Below, one piece after another: positions 59,902 through 64,000 of a DNA stretch of 64,000 nucleotides; the first letter of the stretch is position 1, and each line of letters begins with the position of its first letter. The notes under the pieces were generated by a model. That model saw nothing but the letters and a program-made list of their open reading frames with translations. It made no database searches and had not been told where the DNA came from. The stretch comes from Hyphomicrobiales bacterium (GTDB lineage: Bacteria; Pseudomonadota; Alphaproteobacteria; Rhizobiales; Beijerinckiaceae): the NCBI GenBank assembly GCA_027489535.1, contig JAIXZO010000001.1, forward strand, positions 1 to 64,000, read 5' to 3'. Position numbers and translations under genes: made by a program.

Positions 59902-60737
59902 GCGACGTCCAGACGCGCATTCGACCGACCGGCGTTCCTCCGCGGATCTTGGCCGTGGCCAATCAGAAGGGCGGCGTCGGCAAGACCACGACGGCGATCA
60001 ATCTCGGGACCGCCCTCGCCGCCATCGGCGAAGAGGTCCTCATCATCGATCTCGATCCCCAAGGCAACGCCTCCACGGGTCTCGGCATCGACCGCAAGTC
60101 CCGCCGCATTTCGACGTATGACGTCATGACGGGCGCGGAAGGTCTCGACCGCGCCGTTCAGGCCACCGACGTCCCCCAATTGTCGGTCGCGCCGTCCACG
60201 CTGGACCTGTTGGGCGTGGAGCTCGAAATCGCCTCGGAGCGCGACCGCGCGCATCGTCTTCGCCGCGCCGTCATGCTGCTGCATGAGGAGCGGATCGCGA
60301 CCGGCCGCCCGACGTTCAGCTACATTCTGGTCGATTGCCCGCCCTCGCTGAATCTTCTCACCATCAACGCCATGACGGCCGCAGACGCCGTGCTGGTGCC
60401 GTTGCAGTGCGAGTTCTTCGCGCTCGAGGGTCTCAGCCAGCTGCTCAAGACGGTCGAGCAGGTGCGCGCCAACCTCAACCCGCGCCTGTCGATCCACGGC
60501 GTCGTGCTGACCATGTTCGATCCGCGCAACAACCTCTCAAATCAGGTCGTCGCGGACGTTCGGCAGTTCATGGGCGACAAGGTCTACGATACGATCATTC
60601 CGCGGAACGTCCGAGTGTCGGAGGCGCCGTCGCACGGCAAGCCCGTGCTGCTCTACGATCTGAAATGCAATGGAGCGCAGGCCTATTTGCGGCTCGCCTC
60701 GGAGGTCATCCGACGCGAGCGCGCGCAGGCCGCGTGA
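59898..60737 (+). CDS. parA: Chromosome partitioning ATPase ParA
   Basis: A 279-residue deviant Walker ATPase that moves the ParB-parS complex. The Walker motif is VANQKGGVGKTTTAINLG (near 21-38), with DLDPQGNASTGLGID and DCPPSLNLLTINAM following. It starts in the rsmG stop (ATGA at 59898-59901) and precedes parB by 11 bases. The frame reaches upstream to 59793 but the coupled ATG is preferred. Confidence 0.97.
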   Translation: MSDVQTRIRPTGVPPRILAVANQKGGVGKTTTAINLGTALAAIGEEVLIIDLDPQGNASTGLGIDRKSRRISTYDVMTGAEGLDRAVQATDVPQLSVAPSTLDLLGVELEIASERDRAHRLRRAVMLLHEERIATGRPTFSYILVDCPPSLNLLTINAMTAADAVLVPLQCEFFALEGLSQLLKTVEQVRANLNPRLSIHGVVLTMFDPRNNLSNQVVADVRQFMGDKVYDTIIPRNVRVSEAPSHGKPVLLYDLKCNGAQAYLRLASEVIRRERAQAA

Positions 60738-60748
60738 GGAGAATTCCG

Positions 60749-61639
60749 ATGGCAGACGAACCCCGGTCCCGTCTCGGGCGCGGCCTCGCGGCCCTCATCG
60801 GCGACATGGGCGACGAGTTTGCCGCCGTGGACCGCGGCGGCCCTTCGCCGGCGCGCAATTCGGCGCAGCGCAAGGTGCCGACTGAGTTTCTGCGTCCCAA
60901 TCCGCGCAACCCCCGAAAGACGTTCGAGGAAACCGACCTCGACGACCTGACGAATTCGATCCGCGAAAAGGGCATTCTCCAGCCGATCCTCGTGCGCGAG
61001 ATGCCCGGCATGGCGGACGTGTTCGAGATCATCGCGGGCGAACGCCGCTGGCGCGCCGCCCAGCGCGCCGAACTGCACGAAGTGCCGATCATCGCCGTGG
61101 AAGCGACCGACCGCGAGGCGCTCGAGCTCGCGATCATCGAAAACGTGCAGCGCGCCGACCTGAACGCCTTGGAAGAGGCGATGGGCTACGACAAGCTGAC
61201 GGCCGATTTCGGCTATTCCGCCAACGATCTCGCCAAGATCATCGGCAAAAGCCGCAGCCACGTCGCCAATACGATGCGGCTCTTGAAGCTGCCGGAAAGC
61301 GTCAAGGCGATGCTGGCCAAGGGCGAGCTCACGGCCGGCCATGCCCGCGCATTGCTGTCGGTCGACGATCCCGATTCGGTGGCGAAACGGATCGTCGAAC
61401 GCGGGCTCAACGTCCGCGACGTCGAACGGCTCACGCAGGACGTTCCCGCGGCCGGCGAGGCCAAGGTCAAGAAGCCCCGCGCCGAAAAGGATCCCGATAC
61501 GCGGGCGCTTGAAAAGGCGCTCGAAGACGTGCTCGGGATGGTCGTGACCATCGATCACGGCATGCGCGGCGGCGAGCTGCGCATCCGCTACAAGACCGTC
61601 GAGCAGCTGGAAGACGTCTGCCGCCGTCTTCGCGACTGA
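60749..61639 (+). CDS. parB: Chromosome partitioning protein ParB
   Basis: A 296-residue CTPase and DNA clamp that loads at parS. RLGRGLAALIGD starts the protein (ParA-contact region). The nuclease-like CTP domain has EIIAGERRWRAAQRAELHEV (near 92-111) and the ENVQRADLNALEEA segment. The helix-turn-helix holds IGKSRSHVANTMRLLKLP (near 167-184). AGGAG lies eight bases before ATG 60749. Four candidate parS sites are listed in this window. Confidence 0.97.
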   Translation: MADEPRSRLGRGLAALIGDMGDEFAAVDRGGPSPARNSAQRKVPTEFLRPNPRNPRKTFEETDLDDLTNSIREKGILQPILVREMPGMADVFEIIAGERRWRAAQRAELHEVPIIAVEATDREALELAIIENVQRADLNALEEAMGYDKLTADFGYSANDLAKIIGKSRSHVANTMRLLKLPESVKAMLAKGELTAGHARALLSVDDPDSVAKRIVERGLNVRDVERLTQDVPAAGEAKVKKPRAEKDPDTRALEKALEDVLGMVVTIDHGMRGGELRIRYKTVEQLEDVCRRLRD

Positions 61640-61642
61640 GCG

Positions 61643-62662
61643 TCAGCGCCGGGCCGAAGCCAGTGCCAAGGCCAGCAAGGCCCGCGAGATCACGCTGTCG
61701 GCGATGCGCGGCGTGCGCCGGACAGTCGCCTGCGCTTCGGCGAGGCGGGCGATCGCATCGTCCAACGCCGTCGCGCTCCATACGCGCAACTGCTTCTGGA
61801 AGGCGGATTTGCGTTTGAAATGCATGCGTGCGCCCGCTTCGGCCGAAGCGGGGTCCGCACCGTCCTCGATCGCGATGCGCGTTTTCTGCAGCAGGAAGGC
61901 GTGGCGCAGCACCGCGCCGACGAGGACGCCCGGGTCGGTCCCTTCGCTCAGACACCGCCGCAGCATGGTGTCGAGCACGTCCGCTTCGCCCGCAAACGTC
62001 GCATCGATGACGACGTCGAGGCTCACGGCGGCCGTATCGGCCAGAACGGCTTCCACGTCGGCCGCCGCCACCGTCGTGCGGCCATGGGCATAGAGCGCCA
62101 GTTTCTCGATCTCGCTGCGCGACGCCATTCTGTCCGATCCGAGCAGCGAGACGAGCAGGCTCTTGGCATCCTCGTCGATGCTCAGCCCGTAATCGCGCAG
62201 GGAACGCTCGACAAGGGCCGGCAGGTCTCGGGCCTCGTCCGCATAGCACGGCAGCGCCGCGGCGTTCTGTGAGGCCTCTACGGCGCTTCTGAGCGGGTGC
62301 TTGGGCGCAAGGTCGCCGGCCTCGATCAGGATGACCGCATCCTGCGGCGGCACGGCCAGCAGCGGCGTCACGCCTGCGGCGAAGTTCTTGGACCCGGCGC
62401 GGACGCGGATCACCCGGCGGCCTCCGAACAGCGGGACCGTATGCGCTTCGTCGGCCAGCCGCAGCGGATCGCCCGCGAGATCGTCGCCTTCGAGCCTGAC
62501 GAGTTGGAACGGATCGCCCGGATCGTCCACGCAGAGTTTCACCAGCGCGGCCATGCGCTCGCTGACGAGTCCGCCGTCGGGCCCGTAGACGAGGACCACG
62601 CGGCAGCGCGGATCGGGCCGCCGCAGGAACCCCTCGATCGCAGCGCCCTTCAGCGCGGTCAC
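61643..62662 (-). CDS. holA: DNA polymerase III delta subunit
   Basis: A 339-residue clamp-loader subunit. RVVLVYGPDGGLVSERMAAL (near 20-39) is the N-terminal region, ESGDLAPKHPLR-like EAGDLAPKHPLRSAVEA follows, and the helical C terminus ends in SVISRALLALALASAR. It is convergent with parB, three bases apart. It is downstream of leuS and lptE in a leftward unit. Confidence 0.92.
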   Translation of the reverse strand: MTALKGAAIEGFLRRPDPRCRVVLVYGPDGGLVSERMAALVKLCVDDPGDPFQLVRLEGDDLAGDPLRLADEAHTVPLFGGRRVIRVRAGSKNFAAGVTPLLAVPPQDAVILIEAGDLAPKHPLRSAVEASQNAAALPCYADEARDLPALVERSLRDYGLSIDEDAKSLLVSLLGSDRMASRSEIEKLALYAHGRTTVAAADVEAVLADTAAVSLDVVIDATFAGEADVLDTMLRRCLSEGTDPGVLVGAVLRHAFLLQKTRIAIEDGADPASAEAGARMHFKRKSAFQKQLRVWSATALDDAIARLAEAQATVRRTPRIADSVISRALLALALASARR

Positions 62663-62665
62663 GGG

Positions 62666-63190
62666 TCAGGTTCCGGTGGCGAGCGCGGCCGCGATGCGGA
62701 TGCGGATCTGCTCGGCGAGCACGCGGGCGACGCGGGTCTCGGCGTCACGCGTCGCGCGTGCGGCGGCGAACCGCTGGGCGATGCGGTCGAAGGAGGCGGA
62801 GGCCACGGCGGTGCCGGACGTGACGGGCAGGCCCCCGTCCATGCGCGTTAAAACGTAATCGACGCGCGCCTGCACTGTGGCGGCGTCCGCTCGGCCGGTG
62901 CTGGAATCCACGACGGGCGTGACCACGTTCTGCGAAATCTTCATCGTCAGGCGATAGCGGGCATTCGGCGCTTCGACGCCGCCGTTCAGCTCGAACGCCA
63001 AGTCCTGCCCGAGATAATAGCCCAGCCTGTCGGAGTTGGGCTCGATCTTGACGGCCGCAAGCGCGGAGGAGAGGTCTCCGCCCTTCGCCATCTCGCCGTA
63101 CATCGGGCGAAAACAGGCCGCCGTCGTCAGCGCGAGGACCAACGCGACCGAGACGGCGCGAGCGGAACGAAACCGATCAGCCCACGACAT
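62666..63190 (-). CDS. lptE: LPS-assembly lipoprotein LptE
   Basis: A 174-residue outer-membrane lipoprotein that plugs LptD for lipopolysaccharide export. A signal sequence with lipobox LTTAAC places the acylated Cys near residue 26. The mature part, with [20 protein letters not shown] and the later [20 protein letters not shown], matches the alphaproteobacterial LptE-like form. Its start overlaps the end of leuS by 14 bases, as is common in Rhizobiales. Confidence 0.88.
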   Translation of the reverse strand: MSWADRFRSARAVSVALVLALTTAACFRPMYGEMAKGGDLSSALAAVKIEPNSDRLGYYLGQDLAFELNGGVEAPNARYRLTMKISQNVVTPVVDSSTGRADAATVQARVDYVLTRMDGGLPVTSGTAVASASFDRIAQRFAAARATRDAETRVARVLAEQIRIRIAAALATGT

Positions 63191-64000
63191 TGACGATCCT
63201 TTGCGGCACCACGATCACCTTCTTGACCGGACGATCTTCCAGTGCCTTGCGTACCGCGTCCAGTGCCATGACGGCGCTTTCGATGGCGGCCTGATCGGCG
63301 TCGCGGGGCACGGTGACGTCCGCGCGCTTCTTGCCGTTGACCTGCACGGGCAGCGTGATCTCGTCCTCGACGACGAGGTCGCGGTCGGCGACCGGCCATG
63401 CGGTCTCCGCGATCAGTCCGTCACGGCCAAGCGCCGCCCAGCACTCCTCCGCGAGATGCGGCATCATCGGGGCGACGATGCGCAGCAGGATGTCCGTCGC
63501 TTCGCGCAGTGCGGCGACGAGGTCGTCCGGGCAGGCCGTCTCCTGCGTGGCCATGGCGCTCTGCAGCGCGTTGGCCAGCTCGTAGACATGCGCGACGCAG
63601 CGGTTAAAGCGCAGGCGCTCCACGTCGGCTTCCGTGCTGATCAGGGCGCGGTGCGCCGCCTTGCGGACGGCCGTCGCGGCGGGTCCGAAGCTCGGCGCGG
63701 CCGATGCCGTCGGCAGGTCCGCTACGTCGTTGACGATGCGCCACAGGCGCTGGACGAAGCGGGCCGCGCCCTGCACGCCCTCCTCGGTCCAGATCACGTC
63801 GCGCTCGGGCGGCGAGTCCGACAGCATGAACCAACGTGCGGTATCCGCGCCGTACGTGCCTATGATGTCGTCGGGATCGACCGTGTTGCGCTTCGACTTC
63901 GACATCTTCTCGATCGAGCCGATCTCGACGGGCGCGCCCGAGGAGAGCAGCTGCGCGCGGCGTTCTCCGCCTTCGCTGACGATGCGGATCTCGGCCGGCG
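63177..64000 (-). CDS. leuS: Leucyl-tRNA synthetase, C-terminal part (5' end outside window)
   Basis: The last 274 codons of the class I enzyme charging tRNA-Leu. The KMSKS loop appears as [15 protein letters not shown] near the start of the visible part, followed by [20 protein letters not shown] and the anticodon-binding helices. The C-terminal block [12 protein letters not shown]-type ends the protein. The frame stays open to base 64000, so the gene continues beyond the window. Confidence 0.97.
   Translation of the reverse strand, partial: PAEIRIVSEGGERRAQLLSSGAPVEIGSIEKMSKSKRNTVDPDDIIGTYGADTARWFMLSDSPPERDVIWTEEGVQGAARFVQRLWRIVNDVADLPTASAAPSFGPAATAVRKAAHRALISTEADVERLRFNRCVAHVYELANALQSAMATQETACPDDLVAALREATDILLRIVAPMMPHLAEECWAALGRDGLIAETAWPVADRDLVVEDEITLPVQVNGKKRADVTVPRDADQAAIESAVMALDAVRKALEDRPVKKVIVVPQRIVNVVG

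Overview
The window is a contiguous piece of a high-GC alphaproteobacterial chromosome, most likely from Rhizobiales (Hyphomicrobiales). This rests on gene order and signals rather than on any database search. Supporting features are the block dnaK-dnaJ-pmtA-pyrF, the block ppsR-maf-aroE-coaE-dnaQ facing hemE, hemJ-rho-mnmE-mnmG-rsmG-parA-parB-holA-lptE-leuS, ornithine-lipid (olsB) and phosphatidylcholine (pmtA) enzymes, CtrA-type TTAA-N7-TTAA sites, an alphaproteobacterial RpoH promoter and Rhizobiales-type palindromic repeats. No rRNA, tRNA, CRISPR array, insertion sequence or prophage was recognised.

Layout. 1-8.8 kb: the 3' end of groEL with a terminator, a small membrane protein, a sensor histidine kinase, a periplasmic binding protein coupled to a GGDEF-EAL protein, a TauE-type exporter with its partner protein, and a DUF3429 protein. 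8.8-12.9 kb: a leftward unit of methyltransferase, Lhr-type helicase and PdeM nuclease. 13-18 kb: argG, a TadD-like TPR lipoprotein with a CtrA box upstream, an M17 aminopeptidase, a MarR regulator and an NlpC/P60 hydrolase. 18-22.2 kb: a leftward nucleoside-salvage operon (cdd, punA, deoC, deoA, and a 2-hydroxyacid dehydrogenase). 22.3-26 kb: a vWA protein, mgsA and hrpB. 26-27.8 kb: the only accessory-looking stretch, with palindromic repeats, a VOC protein, and an AT-richer pair of unknown genes, one of which appears frameshifted. 27.8-41.6 kb: maeB, mutS, a YifB ATPase, olsB, an epimerase, queG, a GST, uppP, nth, a DUF2244 protein and an AraC/Ogt repair protein. 41.6-48.9 kb: a heat-shock promoter, dnaK, dnaJ, pmtA, pyrF, two small genes, dapB and gpmA. 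48.9-52.5 kb: ppsR-maf-aroE-coaE-dnaQ, every junction a 4-nt overlap. 52.9-64 kb: hemE, hemJ, rho, mnmE, mnmG, rsmG, parA, parB, then leftward leuS-lptE-holA.

The most informative region is the 400-bp gap between ppsR and hemE (52538-52937). It holds an exact CtrA site, two pairs of DnaA-box-like sequences and an AT-rich tract just before hemE, and is the probable chromosomal origin. Four near-consensus ParB parS sites flank it: three beside or inside mnmG/rsmG, next to parAB, and one inside pdeM about 43 kb away. The window is therefore the origin and centromere region of the chromosome.

Translational coupling is pervasive. Sixteen gene junctions use a 4-nt overlap (ATGA, GTGA or, in one proposed case, CTGA), and a previously unlisted 15-codon leader ORF is joined to olsB in the same way. 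I see no new defence or mobile system. The best candidates for new biology are the coupled binding-protein/GGDEF-EAL pair, the frameshifted two-gene cassette, the olsB leader ORF and the C-rich rho leader.
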